A stretch of 64,000 nucleotides of DNA from Rhodohalobacter sp. 614A (GTDB taxonomy: Bacteria > Bacteroidota > Rhodothermia > Balneolales > Balneolaceae), in contig NZ_JAKEDS010000003.1 of NCBI RefSeq assembly GCF_021462415.1, positions 276,743 through 340,742 of the forward strand. Reading direction: 5' to 3'. The notes under the pieces were generated by a model. The model saw only the letters and a list, made by a program, of their open reading frames with translations, had not been told where the DNA came from and made no database searches. Position numbers and translations under genes: made by a program. Within the stretch, counting starts at the first letter, position 1. Every line of letters begins with the position of its first letter. This document shows positions 45,959 through 53,674 of this stretch, piece after piece.

Positions 45959-47470
45959 TTAGTATCCCGGGTTTTGGGTCAGGTTTTTATTGATGTTTAG
46001 TTCTCTTTGTGGAATAGGAAAAAGCTTATGAAAAGGTTCGGGTGAAGCGTTTTCTTTGCCGGAAGCATTTACGATATCTACCAGCTTATCCATTCTTACC
46101 AGGTCGCCCCAGCGCTGACCTTCCAATACAAATTCCCAGCGTCTTTCTTTTAGAATGGCATCTTTAAATTGCTGATAATTCAGCCCGGCTATGTCAGGCA
46201 GCACATTTCTTTCAGTTGTTCCATCGAACCGGGCCCGTCTTCTCACCTGATTAATCGCATCATAAGCCTGTGGTGTTGGCCCATTGTTCACTTCGTTTAG
46301 TGCCTCCGCGTAGATAAGCAAAACATCCGCATAGCGAAGATAGATTACATCCATATCGGTATTGTTCGCACGCGGTTCGGCTTCCTGATCCCAAAACTTT
46401 CCAAAGTGTGGTTCGAATTGAACAGTGCTGCCGTCGCTGTATGTAAATGATTCAATAAACGTAACTTCTTTGCGACGATCTAAATTGTAGAAACTGTTGT
46501 AAAGATCGTCTGTAGGGACTTCCCAGCCTTGGGCATTTTCGGGGCCTTCGCCATCTTGATCCAAACCTGACGGCAATAACCGAACCAAATACTGATTGGG
46601 TTTAAAGCCTTCACTCTGGGTACCACTGAAATTGACTGCAAAAATAATTTCACCTTCATTCATGTTTTCAATTTTGAAGATGTCTGCAAAATCGTCCCAC
46701 AAGAAATATTCATTGGACTCAATCACCTCCTGTGCTTTTTCTGCGGCCATCTCGTAGTTCTCCATATACAGATAGACCTTTGATAATAAAGCGGTAGCTG
46801 CCATCGGCGTTGGCCTTCCTTTGCCAACACGGTATGAATCGCTGAGATTTTGCTCGGCAAATTCCAAATCACTGATTACCTGGGCATAAACAGCTTCCTT
46901 GCTGGTTCTCGGCTGGTATGATGTACTGACATCAGCCGTAGCCTGAATGATGAGTGGAACATCCCCAAAAGTGCGGGCAAGTTCGAAATACATCATAGCC
47001 CTGATAAACCGCGCTTCCGATATCAAATGTTGCTTGCGCATGTTATCAAAATCAATCGGAGGAATTTTATCAACTACTGTATTTGCTGCGTTGATAGTTT
47101 TGTAGAGATCCTGCCAGTAATATTCAATCCGAACATTATCGGCGGTATGATTGAACAGAGACAGATTTCGATATTCCTGGCCTGTCAGCTTCTCGGTAAC
47201 ATTATCAGAGACCAAATCGTGAAAGACCCAATAATCATTAAAGAATATACCTCCAAAGGTAGGATCAAAAATGCCCGCAGTTCCCACGCTCAGGTAATCA
47301 TACAGAGCATTTGTTGCGGCAACAGCATCTTCTTCCGACTGATAATAATTATCTGATGTAATTGTGGATACAGGATTCTCTTCCAAAAAATCGCAGCCAG
47401 CTATTGTGAGGATCATTAATATAACTGCAAGAAATCCCGTACCATATTTGTTATCCATAGTTTTCTTCAT
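45959..47470 (-). CDS. SusD/RagB family outer-membrane lipoprotein
   Basis: This is a 503-residue protein. The lipobox TIAGC places the lipid at about Cys26. FLEENPVSTITSDNYY and SEEDAVAATNALYDYL are the classic SusD N-terminus. TPR-like helices follow, and the C-terminal RagB/SusD region has IYLRYADVLLIYAEALNE and RRWEFVLEGQRWGDLVRM. It binds oligosaccharide at the cell surface and forms the lid of the SusC barrel. It follows susC by 12 bases. The specificity cannot be read from the sequence; the neighbours suggest mannose-containing glycan. Confidence 0.96.
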   Translation of the reverse strand: MKKTMDNKYGTGFLAVILMILTIAGCDFLEENPVSTITSDNYYQSEEDAVAATNALYDYLSVGTAGIFDPTFGGIFFNDYWVFHDLVSDNVTEKLTGQEYRNLSLFNHTADNVRIEYYWQDLYKTINAANTVVDKIPPIDFDNMRKQHLISEARFIRAMMYFELARTFGDVPLIIQATADVSTSYQPRTSKEAVYAQVISDLEFAEQNLSDSYRVGKGRPTPMAATALLSKVYLYMENYEMAAEKAQEVIESNEYFLWDDFADIFKIENMNEGEIIFAVNFSGTQSEGFKPNQYLVRLLPSGLDQDGEGPENAQGWEVPTDDLYNSFYNLDRRKEVTFIESFTYSDGSTVQFEPHFGKFWDQEAEPRANNTDMDVIYLRYADVLLIYAEALNEVNNGPTPQAYDAINQVRRRARFDGTTERNVLPDIAGLNYQQFKDAILKERRWEFVLEGQRWGDLVRMDKLVDIVNASGKENASPEPFHKLFPIPQRELNINKNLTQNPGY

Positions 47471-47482
47471 AATTGAACCTCC

Positions 47483-50400
47483 TTACAATGAAATGTTTAC
47501 ACCAGCCATGAACATCCTGGAGCGTGGATAGGAACCATAATCTGCTCCCATACTCAGATTGTCGTTGGAAAACCGACTCACTTCGGGATCATATCCTTTA
47601 TAGTTTGTGAGTGTATAAACGTTTTTTGCGCTTATATAAAACCGAACTGTCCTGAGATGTAATTTCTCCGACAGATCAGCAGGAAGGCTGTAAGCCAATG
47701 TTACATCCTGAACCCGAAGAAAAGAACCGTCCTCAACCTGAACATCAGATAACACATTTGGAGGCGGAAGTGCATTCGCCCGTGGATATTTATTGGTAGG
47801 GTTTTCGGGAGTCCAGCGGTCTAAAGCTGCTGTTGAGTTGTTCTTAGTACCATCAAAACTCTCCAGACCAAACCGATTAAAATTCACGATTTCGTTTCCA
47901 TACACTCCCTGCAGAAAAACATTCAACGAAAAGTTTTTGTAATAGAACTCATTTCCTATGCCAAAAGTAAAATCCGGATTGGCATTTCCAAGAACCACTT
48001 TATCCTGTTCGTTAATAAATCCATCTCCATTTTGGTCGATGTATTTCCGATCGCCATACGTAGGTGAGTAACTTGAAAACCTGGGAACTTCATCCAGGTT
48101 CTCTTCTAACTGGACAATTCCGTCTGATTTATAACCGTAGAATGTACCAATGGGCTGCCCTTCTGTTATGCGGGTCCAACCATTGATTCCAAGGATGTTC
48201 TGGCCTGTTAAGCCGCCATCTTCCTCACCGGTCAGCTTTGTTATTTCATTTCTGTTTTGAGCAAATGTAATGCTCGTATTCCATTGGAATTTGTCTCTGA
48301 AATTCTCCGTTCTCAGGGCAATTTCGAACCCGGCATTTTTTAATTCTCCAATATTTGTGTAAGCATATCTGAATCCTGATGTATAAGGCACCGGTGCGTT
48401 TAAGAGCAGGTCTGTGGTTTTCTTATAATAATAATCGAAGGTTAACGAGATTCGATCATCCAGGAATCCCACATCCATACCGGTGTTGAACTGTCCGGTT
48501 GTTTCCCATTTCAAATCATCATTTTTCAGAGTAGCCGGACCTGCACCTTTTGCAATCTCATTTTCACCGAAATAGGCCTCGGTTACTTCCAGAGTTCCCA
48601 TAGAACTGTATGGCGGAATTCCCTCATTCCCTACAATTCCATATCCAGCACGCACTTTCCATTGAGTTAAGACATCAACATTACGCAGGAATTCTTCCTC
48701 CTTTAAACGCCATGCCAAGGAAACTGACGGGAAAAACCCATACTTGTTACCGGCTCCAAACTTTGAGGAACCATCCACACGCCCAGATATCGTAGCCAGA
48801 TATTTGTTGCGGTAACTATAATTTACTCTGGATAGAACCGACTGCATCTGCCAGGCAGTTGCTCCGCTCAGAGAAAGTGTTTTCTCGTTACCACTTTGTA
48901 TGGAATGATACCCCAGGCGATTGTCGTCAAAATCAGAGGTGGCTGCATATAGAAAATTACTATTGAATTTCTGAAGGGTATGGCCAAGAACTACATTCAA
49001 TGAATGCTCATTATTGAAGCGGTTATTGTATGACAAAATGTTTTCAATCAGCCATGTATATCCTTTCGAATCTCCCAAAGCAGCTTGTCCATTACTGGCT
49101 TCGGCTCTTTTTAAATAGTTTGGCACGAAATAGAACTCCTCATTGAGAAAGCCGTCAACACCGACTGAACTTTTAAATTCAAGATTGTCGATGATATTCC
49201 AACGCACAAAAGCATTTCCAATAAAGCGCGTTGTTTTATTGATTTGTTCTGTCTCAAAAGCATCAGCAACAGGATTTCCAATAGCCGGCCGAGAGGTGTT
49301 ATTTTCATAGGTGTATCCTCCCTCCGCATTGTAAACCGGAAGTCCCGGATTAAATTCCAGCGCCCATGACGTTATACTTGAGGCTGTTGCGGCTTCTGCA
49401 TCGGTAACCACCCCATCCATTAAACTCCTGTTCAGATTCAGATTGGTAGCTACGGTTATTTTATCTGAAAGATCCTGATTCAGATTTACCCTCAGATTCC
49501 CTTTTTCAAAAGCAGAGCTGATGATAATTCCATCCTGATTAAAGTAATTTCCGGAGATTGTATATCTCGTATCCTCATCTCCGCCATTGATGGAAAGCTG
49601 ATAATTGCTGATTGGAGCAGGCTCAAATATCTGATCCTGCCAATTTATGCCTTCACCAAGGTTATTGGGACTGGCATAAATAATTCTGCGAAGTACATCT
49701 GAATTGTCGGCAGCTTCATTTCCAAGAATAGCTAATTGCCGGGCATTCAACATCGGGATTGTCCGGGAAATGGTTTGAATCCCCCTGTAGTACCCGAGAG
49801 AGATTTCCGGTCCCGAGCTGCTGCCTTGCTTTGTAGTTACAAGTATCACTCCATTTGCACCTCTTGCCCCATAAATAGCCGTAGCGGAGGCGTCTTTTAA
49901 CACTTCTATAGATTCAATATCACTTGGATTGATACTTGCCAGCGGATTCATGGAAGGTCCGCTTGTGGCACCAATAGACATCTGCCCGGCATCACTGATA
50001 ATAGGCACGCCATCAATTACGTACAGGGGTTCATTATTTCCATTAATTGACGTGGTTCCCCGAATACGAATGGTTGATCCAGCGCCGGGTTGACCGGATG
50101 TTTGCCGAATAACCACACCGGCAGCTTTTCCCTGCAATCCCTGGTCTATCGACGATATAGAACTGGCCTCGATTGACTCGGCATCAACAGAAGAAACGGA
50201 ACCGGTCAGATCGCTCCTCCGAATTGATCCATACCCTACAACAACAAGCTCTTCTCCCTGAATCAGGCTTTCATGCAGTTCAATTTCCAAATAGTCATCT
50301 GTAGAAATAATACGCTCCTCTGGTTCGAAACCAATAAAGCGTATAACAATCGTAGAATCTTTTGGCACATTTATAAAAAACTCTCCATTGATATCTGTTA

Positions 50401-50566
50401 CAGTACCTATCTCCGTCTCATTTTTTACAAGGACGTGAGCACCGGCAAGTGGCTCCCCATCAACAAGAACCACCCCTGAAACCGGGATAATTTCCTGGGC
50501 ATATGCTGTAGCAGAAACTACTGACAATAAAATAGTTATGAGCATCCATTTGACAATACCTTTCAT
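47483..50566 (-). CDS. SusC/RagA family TonB-linked outer-membrane transporter
   Basis: About 1027 residues with signal peptide MKGIVKWMLI to TAYAQ. A carboxypeptidase-D-like domain follows (VSGVVLVDGEPLAGAHV). The TonB-dependent plug has VVVGYGSIRRSDLTGSV, LQGKAAGVVIRQTSGQPGAG and EVLKDASATAIYGARGANGVILVTTK, in separate blocks typical of SusC. The beta barrel ends MFMAGVNISL. It imports surface-captured oligosaccharides with SusD. I chose the ATG at 50566, which has GGAG eight bases before it and starts the signal peptide; the longer reading frame to 50749 would run across a terminator and into the upstream gene. Confidence 0.95.
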   Translation of the reverse strand: MKGIVKWMLITILLSVVSATAYAQEIIPVSGVVLVDGEPLAGAHVLVKNETEIGTVTDINGEFFINVPKDSTIVIRFIGFEPEERIISTDDYLEIELHESLIQGEELVVVGYGSIRRSDLTGSVSSVDAESIEASSISSIDQGLQGKAAGVVIRQTSGQPGAGSTIRIRGTTSINGNNEPLYVIDGVPIISDAGQMSIGATSGPSMNPLASINPSDIESIEVLKDASATAIYGARGANGVILVTTKQGSSSGPEISLGYYRGIQTISRTIPMLNARQLAILGNEAADNSDVLRRIIYASPNNLGEGINWQDQIFEPAPISNYQLSINGGDEDTRYTISGNYFNQDGIIISSAFEKGNLRVNLNQDLSDKITVATNLNLNRSLMDGVVTDAEAATASSITSWALEFNPGLPVYNAEGGYTYENNTSRPAIGNPVADAFETEQINKTTRFIGNAFVRWNIIDNLEFKSSVGVDGFLNEEFYFVPNYLKRAEASNGQAALGDSKGYTWLIENILSYNNRFNNEHSLNVVLGHTLQKFNSNFLYAATSDFDDNRLGYHSIQSGNEKTLSLSGATAWQMQSVLSRVNYSYRNKYLATISGRVDGSSKFGAGNKYGFFPSVSLAWRLKEEEFLRNVDVLTQWKVRAGYGIVGNEGIPPYSSMGTLEVTEAYFGENEIAKGAGPATLKNDDLKWETTGQFNTGMDVGFLDDRISLTFDYYYKKTTDLLLNAPVPYTSGFRYAYTNIGELKNAGFEIALRTENFRDKFQWNTSITFAQNRNEITKLTGEEDGGLTGQNILGINGWTRITEGQPIGTFYGYKSDGIVQLEENLDEVPRFSSYSPTYGDRKYIDQNGDGFINEQDKVVLGNANPDFTFGIGNEFYYKNFSLNVFLQGVYGNEIVNFNRFGLESFDGTKNNSTAALDRWTPENPTNKYPRANALPPPNVLSDVQVEDGSFLRVQDVTLAYSLPADLSEKLHLRTVRFYISAKNVYTLTNYKGYDPEVSRFSNDNLSMGADYGSYPRSRMFMAGVNISL

Positions 50567-50593
50567 AAAACTCTCCGTATCATATTTGGCTCC

Positions 50594-50639
50594 AAAAAAA
50601 GTGATTGCAGGTTGCAATCTGTTTGCTGCAACCTGCAAT
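50594..50639 (-). terminator. Intrinsic terminator or attenuator ahead of susC
   Basis: On the minus strand, ATTGCAGGTTGCA (50639-50627) pairs perfectly with TGCAACCTGCAAT (50616-50604) across a ten-base loop. CAC and then seven T (50600-50594) follow. This 13-base-pair stem plus T-tract meets the form of a Rho-independent terminator. It comes 12 bases after the stop of the lipoprotein gene and 28 bases before the susC start. Confidence 0.85.
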
Positions 50640-50651
50640 GATCGATCATTT

Positions 50652-51512
50652 CTAAAATTCAACGTCCAGGCATGATCCGGCAGGTCCTGCATCATCTGCG
50701 CTTCCCGGCTTGTATGGATCAAAATTGTTTCCTTTTGGTTGAGCAACAAAAACTTTCACATACTCTTCCTGTGATTCATAAGGCACATCTTCAGTTCCGG
50801 TATTGAAAGCGTCCAACCCGTAGTAAATCACATCAGCTCTCAACTCCTCTGTATCCACGCTATTTACATATAGAGTATCTCTTACATCTTCGCCAAAAGC
50901 ACCCGTTCGGGTCATGATTAATACATCCTGATCATCCAAATTCCAATAACAGTGATTATACCAGGCATCGCCAAAATCATCTTGCTTTTCGCCGATGCTT
51001 TTATCGTATGAACCATCTGCGTGAAAACGGTACACATCATCCGTATACGCTTCGCTAATATCATTTTCACCGGTTTTTTGTCTGATCTCTTCGCTGAGCA
51101 GCCAGTCGTAGTTGGTAAGCAGTTGTTCTTTGGTCAATTCAACTGCAACAACCAGATCCTTACTTGCAGATGCGTCTGTCTCATCAAATATTGTGAATGT
51201 AAATGAGAGAATTCCTTCAGAATCTTCAACGAGAACTTCATATTCAAACTGATAAGTACCTCCCCCCTCATTTGTGATGTTTTCCGTATCTAAAACATCA
51301 CCATCTAATTTTTTTTCAATCATTAAATGGTCAAATCCTTCGGGAGTTGTATAGTTAACCCCGATTGAAATCATATCCCCCGCTTTAGCTTCAACAGATT
51401 GTGCATCCAGTGTTATGGTAGGTAATTCCGGACTGGAATCGCTGCTACAAGAGTAAAAAAAGATTCCAAGCAGTACAGTGACGATCGATAGTTTAGGTAA
51501 GTAATTATTCAT
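50652..51512 (-). CDS. Surface lipoprotein of the PUL, probable glycan-binding protein
   Basis: The 286-residue lipoprotein has a lipobox FFYSC (Cys at about 22) followed by SSDSSPELP, which lacks basic residues. The N-terminal half (about 30-130) looks like an immunoglobulin-type beta domain. The C-terminal half (about 130-286) has YDWLLSEEIR, VYRFHADGSYD and CYWNLDDQDVLIM, a pattern reminiscent of lipocalin-like domains of Bacteroidota. No SusE/SusF signature is recognisable. Its place directly before susC suggests a surface glycan-binding role. This is inferred from context. Confidence 0.75.
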   Translation of the reverse strand: MNNYLPKLSIVTVLLGIFFYSCSSDSSPELPTITLDAQSVEAKAGDMISIGVNYTTPEGFDHLMIEKKLDGDVLDTENITNEGGGTYQFEYEVLVEDSEGILSFTFTIFDETDASASKDLVVAVELTKEQLLTNYDWLLSEEIRQKTGENDISEAYTDDVYRFHADGSYDKSIGEKQDDFGDAWYNHCYWNLDDQDVLIMTRTGAFGEDVRDTLYVNSVDTEELRADVIYYGLDAFNTGTEDVPYESQEEYVKVFVAQPKGNNFDPYKPGSADDAGPAGSCLDVEF

Positions 51513-51541
51513 GATCTTTTTATTATGTTGGTATGTTTGAA

Positions 51542-51548
51542 CAAAATA
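51542..51548 (-). promoter_or_regulatory. Possible -7 element before the PUL lipoprotein gene
   Basis: TATTTTG on the minus strand, 30 bases before the lipoprotein start, is one base short of the Bacteroidota -7 consensus TAnnTTTG. I see no good -33 TTTG at 19-21 bases. The same heptamer occurs before the TonB receptor at 56656. Confidence 0.25.
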
Positions 51549-51593
51549 GCATTTAAAAAAATTTTAAAAAAGTATTGATTCATTTTTAATGGT

Positions 51594-52676
51594 TTATTTC
51601 AGTTGTTGTATGGGAACGCGAATAAAACGTGGGCGGTAAATATTTGCATTCCGGTAGTGATCTTCCAACTCATGGCTATTCATATTATATGAGATAAGAA
51701 TAGAATCATGTTCATCAATAAACTGGGGATGAGCCAACGCATTATAGGTGAACAAGTTTGGATTATCGAAAGGAATCTCAATTGTATGAATTTTTTTACC
51801 CTTTTTGGCGCTCCATTTAAACGGTGAATCTGAATGAAATGCCCAGATCTCATTACTCAATCCACCAAGCTGTGTGATTAAATAGTACTCGTCATTTAAT
51901 TTTAAAACACTAAATTGCTCCGATATTCCTACATCCAGTATTGGAGAGACCGTTTTAACATCATCTGTCCACTCGTTACCAGAAAAGTATTCCCACTCAC
52001 CTTCTGGCATGCCGTTTGGAAAACGGGCGCAATAGGCTTTTCCATCCCTCAAACCATATATGTAGGTATATTCCTCATCTTCAAACAAAGCATGCCCAAA
52101 GTGTATAGAGCTGACTTTCTCTTCCGGGAGGATTTCAATATCTACCTGTTGAAGATCCGGCAAGGAAAAACTGGCTATTGCTGAACCAGTCCACATAAAA
52201 TCCCACATCCCCGAACCGTTTTGTCGAAACTCAGAGAAAAAAACTTTTAATTGATCGTCTACCACAAACCCATCTCCGGGCCAGTACCAAACAGAATCTT
52301 CAGGTATTTCACCATTCGATTCCAAAACAAGCGGCGGAATAACCATAGATCGATCTCCCTGAGGAGTTTCTCTAAAAAGCGTCTTTAGAGTTTCCCCCTC
52401 TTGTATCACAAAAGAGTTACGGATATAGATGGGATCCATCTTTTCGCGAGTGCCATCGGCATTTACGGTTCCCAAAAAAGTATCTCCAAATATCCATACA
52501 GAGCGACCATCGGGCAGAAGAACCGAATACGTACCATCCGCTCCGGTTAAGCCACCGCCGCTTCGGGTGAATAAATGGTTAAACTCGGTTGCCGGGCGAA
52601 CATTTTGTGCCTGTCCTCCGCTCCGGCCAATTAACAAAAGAAAAACTATTACTCCTATAACAAACCTTACGTACAT
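51594..52676 (-). CDS. Exported propeller-like protein, DUF4185/DUF5005-like (PUL copy B)
   Basis: The 360-residue protein has a signal peptide (about 1-24). Beta-rich blocks include SVLLPDGRSVWIFGDTFLG, VWYWPGDGFVVDD, YTYIYGLRDG, TYNALAHPQF and IYRPRFIR. FGDT plus the YNALAHP and PRF motifs place it with DUF4185-like propellers and make it a paralogue of the gene at 35304-36512. A role in glycan binding or cleavage is suggested only by company. It is the second gene of the locus, nine bases after the GntR gene. Confidence 0.72.
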   Translation of the reverse strand: MYVRFVIGVIVFLLLIGRSGGQAQNVRPATEFNHLFTRSGGGLTGADGTYSVLLPDGRSVWIFGDTFLGTVNADGTREKMDPIYIRNSFVIQEGETLKTLFRETPQGDRSMVIPPLVLESNGEIPEDSVWYWPGDGFVVDDQLKVFFSEFRQNGSGMWDFMWTGSAIASFSLPDLQQVDIEILPEEKVSSIHFGHALFEDEEYTYIYGLRDGKAYCARFPNGMPEGEWEYFSGNEWTDDVKTVSPILDVGISEQFSVLKLNDEYYLITQLGGLSNEIWAFHSDSPFKWSAKKGKKIHTIEIPFDNPNLFTYNALAHPQFIDEHDSILISYNMNSHELEDHYRNANIYRPRFIRVPIQQLK

Positions 52677-52685
52677 CTTTTTTAA

Positions 52686-53423
52686 TCAAACATTCTGATC
52701 TCTTTCACTCTCAACACTGTAAACAATGCTGTCTCCACGATAATAGCCTACATTATACTCAATCGGCCGATTTCCGGGATCGTATACAAATCGTGTTCTT
52801 TTTAGAATCGGGTCTCCTTTGTCCATATCCAGCATTTTTGAGAGCGGTAAGTCTGCCGACCTAGCAGAAATTTCCTCTTTTGATAGTTTGGCGATCACGG
52901 AGAATTGATTTCTCAAAATTTCATACAATGGTTTTGAAAAATCTTCTCTTCCTGTAAGTCCAATTCTCGGATGGAAATATGATATAAAAAACACAAAGGG
53001 CCCGTCTTCTCCACCTCTCAATCGTTCCATTTTCAATACTTTTGTCCCCCTGTCAACCATAAAAAAGTTGCGAACTTCTTCAGGCGGTTCTTCCCAGGTC
53101 AGGTTAATGTTATAATTAACCACCTTTATTCCCTTGGCCTTCATTTCCTGGGTAAAGCTGATCCAGTTTTTGGCCTTACTGTCTACATGTTTTACAACTT
53201 TTGTCCCAACACCCTTTTTCCGATGTAACAAGCCTTCATACACAAGTTTATTTGTGGCTTGCCTCAGCGTATTTCGCGAAATCCCCAACTCCTTTGCCAG
53301 ATCAACTTCTTTTGGTAATAATTTCCCGCTTTTGTATTCAGGTAACTGAATCATTTCACGTAGAAGTTCTTCTACCTGAACGTGCAAAGGAATCGGGCTT
53401 TTGTGATCAATTGAAAGATTCAT
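52686..53423 (-). CDS. GntR family regulator with UTRA domain (HutC subfamily)
   Basis: The 245-residue protein has an N-terminal winged helix: PIPLHVQVEELLREMI, KELGISRNTLRQATNKLVYEG (recognition helix) and HRKKGVGTKV. The C-terminal UTRA ligand-binding domain spans about 85-240 (LKMERLRGGEDGPFVFFISYF, ILKRTRFVYDP, IEYNVGYYRGDSIVY). UTRA domains bind small ligands such as sugar phosphates. As the first gene of the locus it probably controls it; mannose-6-phosphate would be a sensible inducer, but that is inference. Confidence 0.92.
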   Translation of the reverse strand: MNLSIDHKSPIPLHVQVEELLREMIQLPEYKSGKLLPKEVDLAKELGISRNTLRQATNKLVYEGLLHRKKGVGTKVVKHVDSKAKNWISFTQEMKAKGIKVVNYNINLTWEEPPEEVRNFFMVDRGTKVLKMERLRGGEDGPFVFFISYFHPRIGLTGREDFSKPLYEILRNQFSVIAKLSKEEISARSADLPLSKMLDMDKGDPILKRTRFVYDPGNRPIEYNVGYYRGDSIVYSVESERDQNV

Positions 53424-53437
53424 ATTATCATACTTTA

Positions 53438-53455
53438 ACTATGTATGAACATAGT
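53438..53455. promoter_or_regulatory. Candidate GntR operator
   Basis: ACTATGT (53438-53444) and ACATAGT (53449-53455) are a perfect seven-base inverted repeat around ATGA. The site lies 15-32 bases before the GntR start, where an autoregulatory operator would be. A GT...AC core agrees with GntR-type operators in general. Confidence 0.5.
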
Positions 53456-53624
53456 AATTTTTTCAAACTTTAGAAATAGGTATACAAAAGTTTGTCTTAA
53501 ATAATTGAAAATCTCACAGATTTGAATGTGCCATCCTGAGCCTTATTTCAATATCCAATAGAAGTGCCAATATGCAAAGGCTTTTCTCTCTGAAAAAGGT
53601 CGAAATGTATTCTATCCTTTATTT

Positions 53625-53656
53625 AAAAGAGTGCAGGTTTTCACCTGCACTCTTTT
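53625..53656 (-). terminator. Intrinsic terminator after the TonB receptor gene
   Basis: A perfect 14-base-pair stem (53625-53638 with 53643-53656) has a four-base loop and ends in TTTT on the minus strand, 19 bases after the receptor stop. The stem includes GAGTGCAGGT. It separates the receptor from the GntR-led locus. Confidence 0.88.
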
Positions 53657-53674
53657 TGACTTGTCCCCCAATTC

